In this document: piece after piece, positions 1 to 11,197 of the stretch
How the letters are laid out: each line of letters starts with the position of its first letter
How positions within the stretch are numbered: the stretch's first letter is position 1
Assembly: GCA_018287875.1 (NCBI GenBank)
Contig: JAGVVL010000018.1
Coordinates: forward strand, 558,001-622,000
Length of the DNA: 64,000 nucleotides
Source of the DNA: Nigrospora sphaerica
Lineage: Eukaryota > Ascomycota > Sordariomycetes > Amphisphaeriales > Apiosporaceae
Reading direction: 5' to 3'
Made by a program: the position numbers and the translations under genes
Notes under the pieces: model-generated
What the model was told of the DNA's origin: nothing
Seen by the model: only the letters and a program-made list of their open reading frames with translations
Database searches by the model: none

Positions 1-609
1 CGCCACCAGCAGCCCATTCGTCAATCCATCCCTGTCCTGGCCAAATCAACTTTGTCACCCAAGACGTACCCTGTCAGGCCAGACACTCTTGTATCTTGGC
101 GACCCCAACAGCCCCCAAAGACCCTCGTAACAATTACCCAATTAGTATGACGAACCTGCAAGGGCAACCTTGTACCTACAGTAGTTCGGGGTACGCTGAC
201 ACTTGACAGCCAATCATACGGAGCAGGACCTGATACGTATTTTCCGACCTACTGCTGCATTTTTTGAGAAACACAGCTTCTCACCTAAGCTGCAGCGTAG
301 TCAGGCTGGGACGTAATCTTGTTTGAATCCCTTCCGTGCCGCGGCCCCACAGCCTGCATGTTCTGAAGTTCTTTGCCCCGGCATTTGAGGTCCCCGAGCG
401 GGTGTTTCTTAGGCTGTACGGTGTGAGGTTGGGCCGAGAAGGAGTTACCGGCAGGATGGTTTTGCTGCGATGTGGGATATAAGTGTTCGTCTACCCTCTT
501 ATTAATTCAGCGCTACGAGCATTTTGTGACAAGTATTTGATTTGCTTTACATGCAATAGATTTGCCTACCTTTCCAGTTTATTGGGGTCACTCAGTCCCT
601 CGCTTCAGA
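1..609. other. Upstream non-coding region
   Basis: No convincing gene is visible. A TATA-like element (tataag, about 477-482) lies roughly 130 bases before the ATG at 610 and could belong to the promoter of the metallopeptidase gene. The short open frames in this stretch have no recognisable content. Confidence 0.5.
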
Positions 610-1899
610 ATGAAGTCTTTTTTCTTGCAAGCCTTCGTCTTATGCCTCGGCTTCCGACAGAGCCTCGCGATAGTTCCATGGAGAACTTTCGGCTGCGATG
701 GCTTCACTTTCTCCGGGTCCGACGGGTCCGTCAAATCTCTGAATGAGGTCTGGGACAACGCCGTGGCGATGACTACCCAGGCCGAATCCCAGATAGACGT
801 GATCCCCAAAGAGCCCAAAATTAAGCTCTTGGCCAGTTCAGCAGAGAAGCGGGCCGGAGCCAACGCCGAATATATGTTCGGTGCCAAGTTTAAGCACGAC
901 CGCGGCACACCTCTGGGCACTATGCTTTCCGACACCCTGGGCCTAGGTACCGACGGAGCGACTACAATGGATGCCGTCAAGGGTCCGTGACATGCACCCT
1001 GACCACGGGAATGAGTCTTTTTGCTAAGCACAATGGTCCTATAGCTTCTTTCGGCAATATCAGGGCCGCACTACAAGCGAACCTCGGTGATCTCACTCCC
1101 GACAATGCCTATTTTTTTTGCGGGGCGGGTGCTTTAGTGAAGGACAGGGTGCCAAGCGACCTCGGTGAATACCTACCTTCCTACCCCATACTTCAATGCT
1201 TGTCTTTGGCCATCATGGATGCTGCAGACATTTCGTTTTGAGGGGGCCAAACTAACCATGATACTCGGCAGCGGGTCCTTTGCCAATCTGGCATCTTCAA
1301 ATCCGTAACGGCGACGTAACCACCTACGTTCTTCTCAGTTTCGTCGTCGGTAAGTCGCAAGCTCTTGAGGTGTCCAACGCGGATTGTACTAAGCGAAAGC
1401 ACAGCCAACTCTCCGGAGCCTTGTACGGAAGTGGGAGACGAAGGATACCTGGGCAAGACGTTCAGCTCTACCGTCATTACAGAGGGCCAAGACCCTAAGA
1501 CAATTTATGGCGTCATTGTGTGCCCTAATCAATGGAACGCCAACCCAGAAGTCAAGGTCTATCCCACATTGGAGCTCGGTTTCAAAGCGGAGCCCCAGGG
1601 CGGCAACAGATACCCATCCCCGATACACTATAACTCCCACTCGGGCACCCTTGTCCATGAGATGGCACATGTGGCCGCGAGGACCAAGGGGGCGACTTGT
1701 GAGTCGATGAAAAAAGAAGAAGGTGCAAAAGATAAAAGCTAACATCTTACCAGGGCTCGATCTCGCATATGGATTTGTGGATTCGAAGAAATTGGCAGAA
1801 ACCAATTCGGCCGCGGCGATCAAAAACCCCGACAGCTATCGCATTTTCGCCGAGATGAGTATGTCTCCAGACGCCAAGTGGAATGCCCCAGGCAGTTAG
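610..1899 (+). CDS. Secreted aspzincin-like (M35/peptidyl-Lys type) metallopeptidase, five exons
   Basis: Proposed exons are 610-982, 1045-1164, 1272-1349, 1405-1698 and 1754-1899. All four introns are phase 1, and the spliced length (1011 nt) gives 336 residues. The ATG at 610 begins a hydrophobic signal peptide (MKSFFLQAFVLCLGF...). A zinc motif HEMAH falls at residues about 275-279. The last intron (1699-1753) interrupts codon 289; splicing yields TWLDLAYG, matching the GTxxDxxYG signature that supplies the Asp zinc ligand in aspzincins (Asp 291). The downstream NPDSYRIFAEM is also typical of this group. The enzyme would hydrolyse peptide bonds outside the cell. Exons 1, 2, 4 and 5 are well supported by frame and motif; the small exon 3 is the least certain. 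Another secreted HExxH gene with a similar C-terminus lies at 52248-53594. Confidence 0.72.
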
Positions 1900-2244
1900 G
1901 TAGTAAGAAGACAAAAAGTCAGTCTCCGTGGGAGAAAACGGTTTGATTCTTAGAGAGTTGGATCTGCGACTCAGGCTTGGTCCCGTATCTCGGACGGCGA
2001 CGCCTCGTTCGTAACACGGACGATGGCATTCGTTTTGTACTTAGTCGGAGGCCGGGAGCGCCCATCGTTCTGGGCCTGTCAAGCCGTGGGCAACGATTGG
2101 TGGCTGTATCGAGATTGTCCTAGTAAGCTCAATTAGTTCCTTATTTCCACGTCCACGTGATTAACTCAACCCCTGCCGACTCCTCCTCCTATTATAAACC
2201 TCGCGTGCTGGGATCCCGCTCATCAATTCTTTTGCACCTTTTCC
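1900..2244. promoter_or_regulatory. Intergenic promoter region of the F-box-like gene
   Basis: A consensus TATA element (tataaa, 2193-2198) lies 47 bases before the ATG at 2245, preceded by a pyrimidine-rich stretch. No ORF of note occurs here. Confidence 0.5.
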
Positions 2245-4146
2245 ATGCCTCCAACGTCCGCGAACCCCGCCTCAATGCCTCTACATCGTGTATTATCGCA
2301 CTTGAATACTAAACGGCGCAAACCGCCGCCTCCGGATGGTGCAGCCCCCGCTACGCCTACGGCCATGCGGATTCCGGCGCGCGAGCCGCGGCCCTTGGAC
2401 GGTATGAGGCTGTCCCTGGCCCTGCTCCCGGACCACATCGTGCGACGCATCCTCGGCTTCGTCCTGGAAGAGCGGCCCAGAGATGTGCGCATGGTCGCGC
2501 TGGCATGCTCGTCACTCTACGCGCAGGCCCGCTACGTTCAGCACAGTGACGTGCATGTCGGTCTCGAGCGAACGGGGCATGAAATGGAGCGTCTCGACCT
2601 CGTGCAGCGCCTCGAACAGCTAGCGTCGATCCGTTCGCTGAGGGTGCACGGCTCCGTTGGCATCTCGACTGCACAGGACACCCAAGATCTTGTGGCCCGC
2701 CTTGCCGCCATCCTGCCGGCACTGACTGGGCTGCGCGACCTGTATTGGAACCACGATCCCGATGGAAAGGTTGCGACACGCGATGTTCCTATCCCGGCAT
2801 CGATTCTGTCCGCGCTGGCTGCTAGGGTACGCTTGCACACTTCGGTGTCTTGCACAGAGAAAACCCAGTCCCACAAACTGGCACGCGAGTCCCTGGATCT
2901 ACTGAAAAACAACAAGAACCTCAAGACACTGTCTATCCTCGTCATCTTTGTCGATGAAGACGACTGCATCGAGATAACAGCACGTCTGCGAAGACTTCTC
3001 CTCTCGTGCCCCAACCTTACCAGGCTCCCTATCGTCGACATCTGGTATCCCCGTGGACAGTGTATCGACTACGGTCCGACGCTGAGAAGCCGATATCGCG
3101 GCATTGGTTTTTACGGCACGGAAAGGCCACCGGCTCTCGAAGAGTTGAACATGATCGATTATCCGTGGGGTACCAAAGGATCGCCCTTGTGCCTTGGCTA
3201 CCCAGACCACGGACACCAACACGAATACCAGTACTGGGCCGAAGTATTTGACTGGTCGCGGCTGGTACGACTGGGTGACGTCGGGCTTCCACTGGCGCCC
3301 TCACTCGCGCCGAAATTGACGGCCCTGCGGGAGCTCGTGCTCGACCGCTTGGCTTGGATCGAGGCCGATTTCCTGGAAGACATCCCCGGCCCTTTGGAAA
3401 GCCTGACTGTGGATTGGTCCCGCGTGAGTCACAACCCACGTCTCGTCACTCGGTTTGGGGCAACACTCCGGAGTCTAAAGTTACATGATTCGTTATATGG
3501 CCAGAGAAGAAGCCAAACGGGTAACTTCATCGCCGGCTGTCATCTTATCGACTTGAAGAACCATCTGCCGCATATCGAGACGCTGGGGGTCGATCTCGGC
3601 AGAGGGGGCGTAGGAAGCGACGCGTGGCCCTACGAAGCCCTCGATGCCATTGCGCAGTTCCGCAAGCTGCGACGCGTCGAGATTTGGTTTCCTTTAGGTG
3701 ACGAAAACGGTGATGCGGCAACTGCCCCGCCGCCGCTTACCAGCACCTCGGCTGGCCGGATTTTCCACTACCTCCGAGAGCGAAACGATATTATCCGGCG
3801 CGTCGACATTCATACAAGCGTCTCTACTGGGCTTTTATGTCGCTGGCTAGATGCACGTGTCCGTTTTTCCTTCGTGTGCCGTATGTTCTACGATAGCGGT
3901 GCAAGAGAGGGACGCCTTCGCATAGCTTGTCCAGAGCTAGCCTCGAAACTCAACGGCCGGCTTAATTTTGTACAGAAGGAAGGTGAAATGGATGAGGTCG
4001 ATCTTAAAAGGCTCATATACGACGGTTTAACTCTGGAGGAATGGGGGGCGTGTGAGGCAGGGACAAGGGGGGGACCAGACCCGCGGCCAACAGAGCCGAA
4101 GTCTTTCGTCAGCAAGATGAAGTCGGCTTTGAATCGACGAGCTTGA
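2245..4146 (+). CDS. F-box-like / leucine-rich-repeat-like protein
   Basis: Intronless ORF of 633 residues. After a basic, proline-rich N-terminus, residues about 58-105 (LALLPDHIVRRILGFVLEE, then ALACSSLYAQARYV) resemble a fungal F-box: a helix beginning L-P, then the L-A-C-S-L-Y pattern. The rest contains spaced leucine-rich segments (for example IRSLRVHG, LTGLRDLYW, LKTLSILVIF, LRELVLDRLAW, LRSLKLHDSL) consistent with degenerate LRRs. Such proteins are typically substrate receptors of SCF ubiquitin ligases, but the partner cannot be inferred. No signal peptide is seen. The first ATG is preferred because it follows a TATA box; an in-frame ATG lies shortly downstream. The function is a family-level inference only. 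Confidence 0.7.
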   Translation: MPPTSANPASMPLHRVLSHLNTKRRKPPPPDGAAPATPTAMRIPAREPRPLDGMRLSLALLPDHIVRRILGFVLEERPRDVRMVALACSSLYAQARYVQHSDVHVGLERTGHEMERLDLVQRLEQLASIRSLRVHGSVGISTAQDTQDLVARLAAILPALTGLRDLYWNHDPDGKVATRDVPIPASILSALAARVRLHTSVSCTEKTQSHKLARESLDLLKNNKNLKTLSILVIFVDEDDCIEITARLRRLLLSCPNLTRLPIVDIWYPRGQCIDYGPTLRSRYRGIGFYGTERPPALEELNMIDYPWGTKGSPLCLGYPDHGHQHEYQYWAEVFDWSRLVRLGDVGLPLAPSLAPKLTALRELVLDRLAWIEADFLEDIPGPLESLTVDWSRVSHNPRLVTRFGATLRSLKLHDSLYGQRRSQTGNFIAGCHLIDLKNHLPHIETLGVDLGRGGVGSDAWPYEALDAIAQFRKLRRVEIWFPLGDENGDAATAPPPLTSTSAGRIFHYLRERNDIIRRVDIHTSVSTGLLCRWLDARVRFSFVCRMFYDSGAREGRLRIACPELASKLNGRLNFVQKEGEMDEVDLKRLIYDGLTLEEWGACEAGTRGGPDPRPTEPKSFVSKMKSALNRRA

Positions 4147-5834
4147 CCCGAATGACTCGCTGCGGCTGCGAAGAGGTGCGTCGTCGAGGCTGAAAGGCGG
4201 GACTTGCCACTCAAGGAGACCGACCAGCGGCAGCATCACAAGAAGCAGTTATAACAGTCCAAAGCACCCACCTAGCCAGCCATCTGGAACGAACGAGCAG
4301 TACTTAAAATAAGATGCTGGCTGGGATACTGCATGTCCAAATGCCAGATTGCTGTAGGGACGGGCCGATATTCCTGAACCCAGTGAGAAGCATCAGAGGT
4401 AAGTTTCTTTTTGAGGCCTCGCCACTATTTATGCGCTCACACATGCATACAAGGAGTTTCTACTCCAAAATATGCAGCTATTCCATTCTCTGTTTAGTTA
4501 ATTACCTTAGTTAATGGACGTGAGTCACACAGGATTGAGGATGATATTACCAAATCACTAGTCATAGATAGAAACAAAATCACACGGGTGTTGTCACGTT
4601 TACTGAAGCTGCGACCACAGGATTAGAGAGCTCGACTTAGGGTGGAAATATCATTGGCCTGCCTGTTGAGCGTGATAACATGTTAGCCAGGCGTTGTTTC
4701 GATAATTGTCATGTAGTCATTCTACGCTACTAATCCGCCTTGGCTGTTGTAGCTGGTCCCGAATCCCGTGGCGACTGGCGTCCGGATTCCAAAACTTGGT
4801 AATGAAAGACCTAGGCGGCGAGGTTGCGAAACGCGGCGACGTGGAGGGTGAGGGCGAGTTGTATGGTGGTCGAGGACAAAGCGAAGTGCGGCGTAGACAT
4901 GAGCCCCGATGGCCGTGGAGAAACTAAACGGAGTTACTGCAGTGCCAGTTGAGACAGCCTGGGAGTTGATTAAGAACTAAATGACAAGTATGATTTCACG
5001 GCGAGATATGAAACTTCCAAGGACTCAATTCAGGCTTGGCAGCGTTGGATCATCCATAGCAACTGATGATCCACATAGGTCGCGCATGTCGGGCTTGAGA
5101 GCTTTCTGCTGGTGAAAGAACAGCTAAATGCAGAAAAGCTTATTAAGTGTTTCTTCGCGGATGGACGACGGCCGAGAGAAGTATCATAATCGAAAATGTA
5201 GTATTTTACCTCGATGTAGAATCATAGGACTTCATGTCATGCATTCTCCTTTTCCATATTCGCACTCTTCTTGGGCAAAATTGCATTTCTTGGCATCTTG
5301 GATGCGGTATTTATATCTCTGGAATCGCCATGGCATTGTGGCATATCGAGATGGAGGCTACAAGGACGTTTTGCCCGTAGGCAACTCTGCTACGGTGGTC
5401 CGGACCTGCTTAAGCCCCGTCGTTGACGAGCGCTTTCTATGTTTCGTTCTGTTTCTATACCACCCTCCCCGACTTAACCATTGATGTTCAGAATTCCTGG
5501 CGCCACAAGGGCGACGGAGCGCATGAAATCCATACGACGCATTCGGTGATGGGCGGTGAACATGACGGTCGCTTACAAGTGGCAGCCAAGTTCGAGGTCT
5601 AGCCTCCCCAGAGCGCGCCGTATGGGGACTTCGGCCGCCAGTGTATTTATGCTTGCTGGGGCGAGTAGGCCTAGTTCAAGATATACAATATTCACTTATT
5701 GGTGCATGACCCCCTCCCCTTCTGCCCCTCCGGAATCCGAGCCGGGCAACGCGCCTCGTCCCCGGTATCGTACGGACGGGCCCAAACCCTAGGCAGGACT
5801 TCTTTCTCCCTTCCGCCTCGTGGTCACCTCGCAA
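4147..5834. other. Intergenic region, no recognised gene
   Basis: About 1.7 kb between two genes. Only short open frames (up to 118 codons, 5128-5484) occur, without signal peptide, domain or splice logic. The stretch near 4390-4560 is AT-rich. Confidence 0.5.
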
Positions 5835-6749
5835 TTAGGCCGCTCCCTTGCCCAGGCGGACGAGGTCCGCATTCTCCAGCGTGTCGGTGGTGAAGCCGCC
5901 GACGGCCTGGTCCAGCATGGCCTTAGCCAACTCGGCGATGTCGACCTTGGGTAGGCCTAGGACGCCGCCCAGCGTGGAAAATGCACGTTTCAACACGGAG
6001 TCCCGGGCGACGATGAGGCCTGGCCGCGCGACGCTAACCTCGACGTCGCCCCGGTTCGCGGCTGCATACGCCAGGAGCTGGTTTTCCGTCTCGCCCTATC
6101 CCCCAAAAGTTTTTATTCAGTCAGGGTGCGCTTGGTCATTTGTGTTTTATTTGGTTCCAAGCCCTCGATAAAAGAGGCGAAGAACCCGAGGGGGGGGTGG
6201 AGGGGGCTTTCTTACTCGCATCACCGAGTAGACGGGATACAGAAGCGGCGGTTTCGTCGCATCCCGCACCGTCATGGAGCCGCTTACGTACAAGAAACGC
6301 AGCGGGCGCGCCGGGCCGGCCGTGCGCAGGGCCGCGAGCCCCGCGAACACGCTGTCGTGGCAGACGCGCTTCACGGCGTCGGCCTCCATTCCGCGCGCCT
6401 TGCTCGGTGTCACCGCCACGGTCCTGTGTGCGGGGCGGACGTGCCCGCCCGCCTCCAGTCAGCCCATCGTACACCACCGGCGAATGGAAACTACCCGGGG
6501 AGGGAAACGCCGTTCGTACCAGATACAAGCATCGGCGCCGGCGAGGGCTTTGATCACGTCCTCAGGGTACTTGTCGTTGTAATCGGGCAGCGTCGCGCTC
6601 ACGACTTTATCGGCACCGGGGCCGTCGAACCGCACTGGCGCCCGCGCCACGGCGACGATGGACTGGATTTCGGATCGGCGCGCCGCTTGCGCTAGGACCT
6701 CTTGGGCCAGGAACCCGGTGGCGCCGGTGATAACAAGCTTCATTTTCAT
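5835..6749 (-). CDS. NmrA-like / atypical SDR NAD(P)-binding protein, three exons
   Basis: Minus-strand exons 6749-6520, 6423-6216 and 6095-5835 join in frame to give 232 residues. The first intron has gtacg...cacag and splits a Trp codon; the second has gtaag...gatag. The N-terminus KLVITGATGFLAQEVL is a Rossmann nucleotide-binding motif (TGxxGxxG type). Further conserved SDR-like segments are the LRFLYVSGS strand and the VARPGLIV segment that follows the usual active-site region in NAD(P)H-binding, NmrA-like proteins. The length fits the small cytosolic oxidoreductase/regulator proteins of this family, which bind NAD(P) and may reduce a small molecule or act as redox sensors. The substrate is unknown. 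A second Met two codons in (6743) is an alternative start. Confidence 0.75.
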
Positions 6750-7770
6750 GGGCGGCGGTGAATGATCTTGTTAACCTTGTCCACCTGTAGATGTCTTGGC
6801 GATCTGACGGTACGATTTACTAGGCAACGGGCGTCAATGTAACGAGACAGCTCCGATCGGCCACACACCTCTGCGTTGGGGATTTGTAAGCAACCCCGCG
6901 TCAGCCCCGGGATCGGGAATTATGTGTTGTCCCCGTTTGGGGTTTTGTTGCAGATCACACATCGGCCGGATATTGCATCGCGGCGGATAAGTTTCGTGCG
7001 AATACCAGGGTCGCTGAGCGACAGACACAAACATAAAAGTTCAGTTTGCGCGTATCTGTCGTTGAAGCATCACTAGTTGTGGACCCATGGCCATGGGGCG
7101 CAACATGCGGCCCCAGACACACGCATACAGAGCATAATGCTTCTCTCTTACCCGTCTCGCTCCGCCTTCCGAAGCCCGGCATATGGAGCGCTGGGGGTAA
7201 TCTCCTTTTTTTTCTTTTGCCTTCTTTTCCTTCCACAAAGGCCCGTGTCCCGCCAGGGGGAGGGCAGGTATCGTTCAGGTCATGGTTTTGCCGGTGGCCT
7301 TGGGGTCGTGCGCTTCGCTGACGGACACGTCCTGGCGGCTTTTCGCGCCCGTCACGTTAATCGCGTTGTTCTCGGAGCCGCTACGGACGAGGCCGAGTCG
7401 GACGCGACGGGCGCCTCGCCGGGCGCTGGCGCCTCCTTGTGTTACAACCCCAAGGACCAGAGCAAAGAGAGGTGGCTAGGCCCCACACCAGCCACCGACA
7501 AACCGTAACAGCCACAAAGGGTGCTGGGACCAGAAGGGCATTGGTAAGAAAGGCCCTCTAGAGATCCCGACAAAACCGCGGCGTCCCCCCCTGGGACACC
7601 TATGTCTCTAGAAAAGAACTAGCAGCCGCCACGATTGCGGTTAAAACCACCTCACAAAGGATCGAGGGTATCTTGGTACGGTTTTTAATGCGTGCTAATA
7701 TGCCGCCTACAAGCTGATACGGTCTATCTTTTAAGCCTACCCACAAATTCGTCATTATCCACGCTTATCC
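6750..7770. other. Intergenic region with possible gene remnant
   Basis: No intact gene is recognised. A T-rich tract lies at about 7201-7232. The GC-rich stretch at about 7270-7430 has codon-like composition on the minus strand but no start or domain, so it may be a decayed 3' exon. LINE L1 is inserted at the right end. Confidence 0.35.
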
Positions 7771-8014
7771 TATGTAACTGAGGCCAGATCGCCAAGGCTA
7801 CTTATGTCACGAGACCGAAGGGATTCGCACTGCCCTCGCAAGAACCCCCTAAGCCAACAGCCGAGGACTGGCAGATAGTACAGCCGCGAAAGCGTCGAGC
7901 AACCAGCTGCCGCACTAGAAGCACTGGCAGAGCCCGCAGCAGAACCCACGAAGAGACAGACAACATGGACGTCGAAACACCGGAGTCAACACTAAACAGC
8001 ATCCACGCTCGACC

Positions 8015-9040
8015 ATGACAACGCTAAGGATCCTACACTGGAACACGCAGAAAAGCAAGAAAGCACAGATCCCGGCAGTCGATGCCATCTCCGAAGAGTA
8101 CGACGTCCTGGCTATCCAAGAGCCCTGGCGAAACCCACACATGCCGACCACTTACTGCCCGAGATCCTCTCCGTACTACCTTCTCTATGCCGCCGAGGAG
8201 GCAGAGCTTGCATCTACATTAATAAGAAGCACCCCCAGCGCAGTGGACTTATAAGGCGCAATCAGATAGGTGCAACATCACGATCCAGCTACCAGATGGT
8301 CCTATAACAGTTATCTGCGTATACTCGCCTCCTCCTGGATCGATCAGCAGATCAGACCTGCCAGCTATCGAAGCCCTCCTTACCGGTCCCCAGCTAAGAC
8401 GAACAGTCCTCGTAGGAGACTTTAACGTTCACCACCCTGTCTGGGGAGGACACAACGTCCGACCTCATAAGGCAGCCGATAAGCTACTCCAGCTAGCAGA
8501 ATCCTGGAGACTCCAGCTTATCACTCCCCTGGAACACCGACATGGACTCGAAGAGGGTGCATGGACTCCACGATCGACCTGGCGTGGGCCACGGACGATC
8601 TCCGAGCTGCCTACGACGGGTACGCCCCATATGCTGGATCCGATCACCTCCCCAGGTGATACGCGTGGCTGGACCTCAAAACGACCCCCAGAACAAGCCA
8701 CGGCGCAGCTGGAAAACAGCTGACTATAACCAAGCGAAGGCCGAGGCGACACACCTTCCGCAGCCAGGGCTACTCGAGACACCGGGGAAATCGATAGATA
8801 CACCGAAACGTTAACTAAGGAGCTAACTCGGATAGCCGACCTAGTTGCCCCCTCCGCCACTCTAAGAGGAGAGGCAAGGCATGGTGGAACCACGAAACAA
8901 AAGAAGCTATAGAGGAGGAGAGACGAGCCCAGCGAACATGGCTATCCGACAGGACAGACGCAGCCTGGCGAGCTCTTCGGCAAGCATCCCTTACGAAAAA
9001 GAAAACGATCCGCACTGCAAAGACAGCGACCTGGAGAAAC
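8015..9040 (+). pseudogene. L1 ORF2 endonuclease region, frameshifted
   Basis: Encodes an apurinic-like (exonuclease-endonuclease-phosphatase) endonuclease domain that nicks target DNA. Recognisable pieces are the start LRILHWNTQKSKKAQ, the AIQEPW segment with its catalytic Glu, GDFNVHHPVWGG near 8420-8455, and a GSDHLP-like segment near 8637-8655. Comparison with copies L4 and L7 shows several small indels (around 8190-8255, 8527 and 8790), so the frame is lost repeatedly before RT resumes. The ORF2 start ATG overlaps the ORF1 stop (ATGA at 8015-8018). Confidence 0.8.
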
Positions 9041-11197
9041 ATGCTTCACGAGGCCTCTAGCCAGCCAGCTGGCGTCTGGAACATCGCGAGATGGGCCAGA
9101 ACCGAAGGAGCCGCACCGCCGCTACCTCCAGCCGTCCCCACGCTTCATACACCGCGAGGCGAAGCAACGACCCATAAGGAGAAAACGGAGGCCTTCCGGG
9201 AGAGGTTTTACCCTCTCCCTAAGGCCATGCATACCGGCTTCCGTATAACAAACCGGCTCGCAGCGCCTCTCGACATCGACAGCGAGGTGACAGCGGAGCA
9301 GGTCCAAGACGTCTTAAGCAAGGCAGGCCAGTGGAAAGCACCCGGACCAGACCAGCTTCCGAACGGATTCCTTAAGCGCTTAGGAAAGCCCCTCTTCCAG
9401 GCCTTAGCCTCCCTAGCGGAAGCATGCTGGCGTATAGGATACTATCCAACAGCGTTCCGCAAAGCAGTGACCGTTATCCTCCGGAAACCAGGAAAGCAGC
9501 CAAACGAGTACCACCAAGCCGGCGGATGGAGACCTATCGCGCTACTTAACACCATGGGGAAGGTGATCGAGAGCCTGCTGGCGCAACGGCTAGCCAGCTT
9601 TGCGGAGGAAAACGGGCTGCTCCCGGACGAACAGATGGGCAACCGGAAAGGCCGCTCCACGGAAACAGCCTTACGGTTGCTAACGGACCTAGTCCGCACA
9701 GCCTGGAAACATGGAGGTGCAGCAACCCTTCTATCGCTGGATATCTCAGGCGCTTTCGACTCCGTCGACCATGGAAGGCTCCTCGCTAACCTGCGAGCGC
9801 TAAGGGTCCCTATATGGACTATTAGCTGGATCCGAAGCTTCTTATCTAACCGGTCCACTACGCTGTTCTTCGATGGCCAGGAATCGGACGAGATCCCAGT
9901 CCCAGCAGGCGTCCCGCAGGGCTCACCCCTATCGCCTATCCTCTTCTGCCTTTATACAGCCGGTCTCTACAAGGCCCTCCGCGCTGTACCAGGGATAGCT
10001 ACTATAGCCTTCGCAGACGACATAAACCTCGTGGGCTTCGGCTTAAACCCAGAGCAGACCTGCGAGCGGCTAGAAGCTGCTCATAGGGTCTGCAAAGAAT
10101 GGGCAGTCAGCCACGGCATGACCTTTGCAGTCCAGAAATATCACCTAGTCCACTTCTCTCGAAGACGGAAAGGTCCGGATACAAAGATAGCCTTAGAAGG
10201 TCACGAAATCGAACCAGAAGACTCCTGCCGCGTCCTTGGCATCCAGGTGGATAGACGTCTCCTCTGGGACGTCCATATCCAGTCGATATCGAAGAAGATG
10301 GCGACGCAAGTCTATGCCCTAGACCGGATAGCCGGCTCGACATGGGGCGCGTCTCTCCAGCGAGCCCGCCAAGTCTATACAGCGGTCGTACGGTCTGCGA
10401 TAGGTTATGGAGCTTCAGAGTGGCACCGCCAGATCTCGAAAAACAGAGCCAAGGCACTCAACGACGTCCAAACAGAGTGCCTCCGAAAGGTCACAGGAGC
10501 TTTCAAAGCCACGGCTGCCGCAGTGCTAGAAACGGAAGCCTACGTGTCCCCCTTAGACACGTGGCTCAACAGAAGGGTGGCGGCATCGGAAGAGAGGCTC
10601 CAACAGCCGCGTATCGCATCACTCATCCAAGCGAGATGTGATAGCGCAGCTAGATGGATCCTAACAAGACCGACTCGCCGGCGTAGACCGAAAGGCCCCG
10701 ACGCTCCTAATCGTAAGAGGTGGCTAGACGAATGGCTAGCTGGAGACTCAGCACACAAGGCTGAGGAGAGAGACTGGCTTCAGAGATGGCAACAAACGCA
10801 GCAAAATCGAATAGCACGAGCCCCGGCAGCAACTAAGATGCCGCCAGATAAGCACGTCCTTAAGCTCCATAGGGGACTCCATAAGGCAGAGAGCTCCATC
10901 CTCGTCCAAGCGAGGACTGGCAAGATTGGGCTGCGAGACTTCCTTTTCAAGCGCAAGGTTCCAGGCTTCGACAGCCCATGGTGCGTCTGCGGTCAGGGCA
11001 GGGAGACCGTCCGACATATCCTCGTTTTCTGCCCAAGGGAGAGAGAAAGACGAGAGCATCTCGTCCAAGCTCTAGGAGAGCCGATCGACACAGACAGGAT
11101 GCTAGACACGCCAGGAAAAGCTGGGATTATCGCAAGATGGCTACTCCGCTCGGGAAGGCTAGGCATGTTCCAGCTTGCGAATCAGCTTATCAGCTAG
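9041..11197 (+). CDS. L1 reverse transcriptase (ORF2 C-terminal 718 codons)
   Basis: Open frame in the same phase as the 8015 start. It contains the RT palm signatures LSLDISGAFDSVDH, GVPQGSPLSPILF and the catalytic FADD (near 10010-10021), followed by a C-terminal zinc-binding segment CVCGQGRETVRHILVFCP, typical of LINE ORF2 ends. The enzyme copies element RNA at the nicked chromosomal target. The ORF stops at the native TAG shared with L4-L6. The Met at 9041 is internal to the ancestral ORF2, so this is probably not a translated start; because the upstream endonuclease part is broken, the copy is unlikely to move on its own. Confidence 0.85.
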   Translation: MLHEASSQPAGVWNIARWARTEGAAPPLPPAVPTLHTPRGEATTHKEKTEAFRERFYPLPKAMHTGFRITNRLAAPLDIDSEVTAEQVQDVLSKAGQWKAPGPDQLPNGFLKRLGKPLFQALASLAEACWRIGYYPTAFRKAVTVILRKPGKQPNEYHQAGGWRPIALLNTMGKVIESLLAQRLASFAEENGLLPDEQMGNRKGRSTETALRLLTDLVRTAWKHGGAATLLSLDISGAFDSVDHGRLLANLRALRVPIWTISWIRSFLSNRSTTLFFDGQESDEIPVPAGVPQGSPLSPILFCLYTAGLYKALRAVPGIATIAFADDINLVGFGLNPEQTCERLEAAHRVCKEWAVSHGMTFAVQKYHLVHFSRRRKGPDTKIALEGHEIEPEDSCRVLGIQVDRRLLWDVHIQSISKKMATQVYALDRIAGSTWGASLQRARQVYTAVVRSAIGYGASEWHRQISKNRAKALNDVQTECLRKVTGAFKATAAAVLETEAYVSPLDTWLNRRVAASEERLQQPRIASLIQARCDSAARWILTRPTRRRRPKGPDAPNRKRWLDEWLAGDSAHKAEERDWLQRWQQTQQNRIARAPAATKMPPDKHVLKLHRGLHKAESSILVQARTGKIGLRDFLFKRKVPGFDSPWCVCGQGRETVRHILVFCPRERERREHLVQALGEPIDTDRMLDTPGKAGIIARWLLRSGRLGMFQLANQLIS

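Noticed and set aside
6126..6695. 189-codon plus-strand ORF opposite the NmrA-like gene
   Set aside because: The minus strand has the Rossmann motif and consistent splicing; the plus frame has Arg/His-rich shadow composition.
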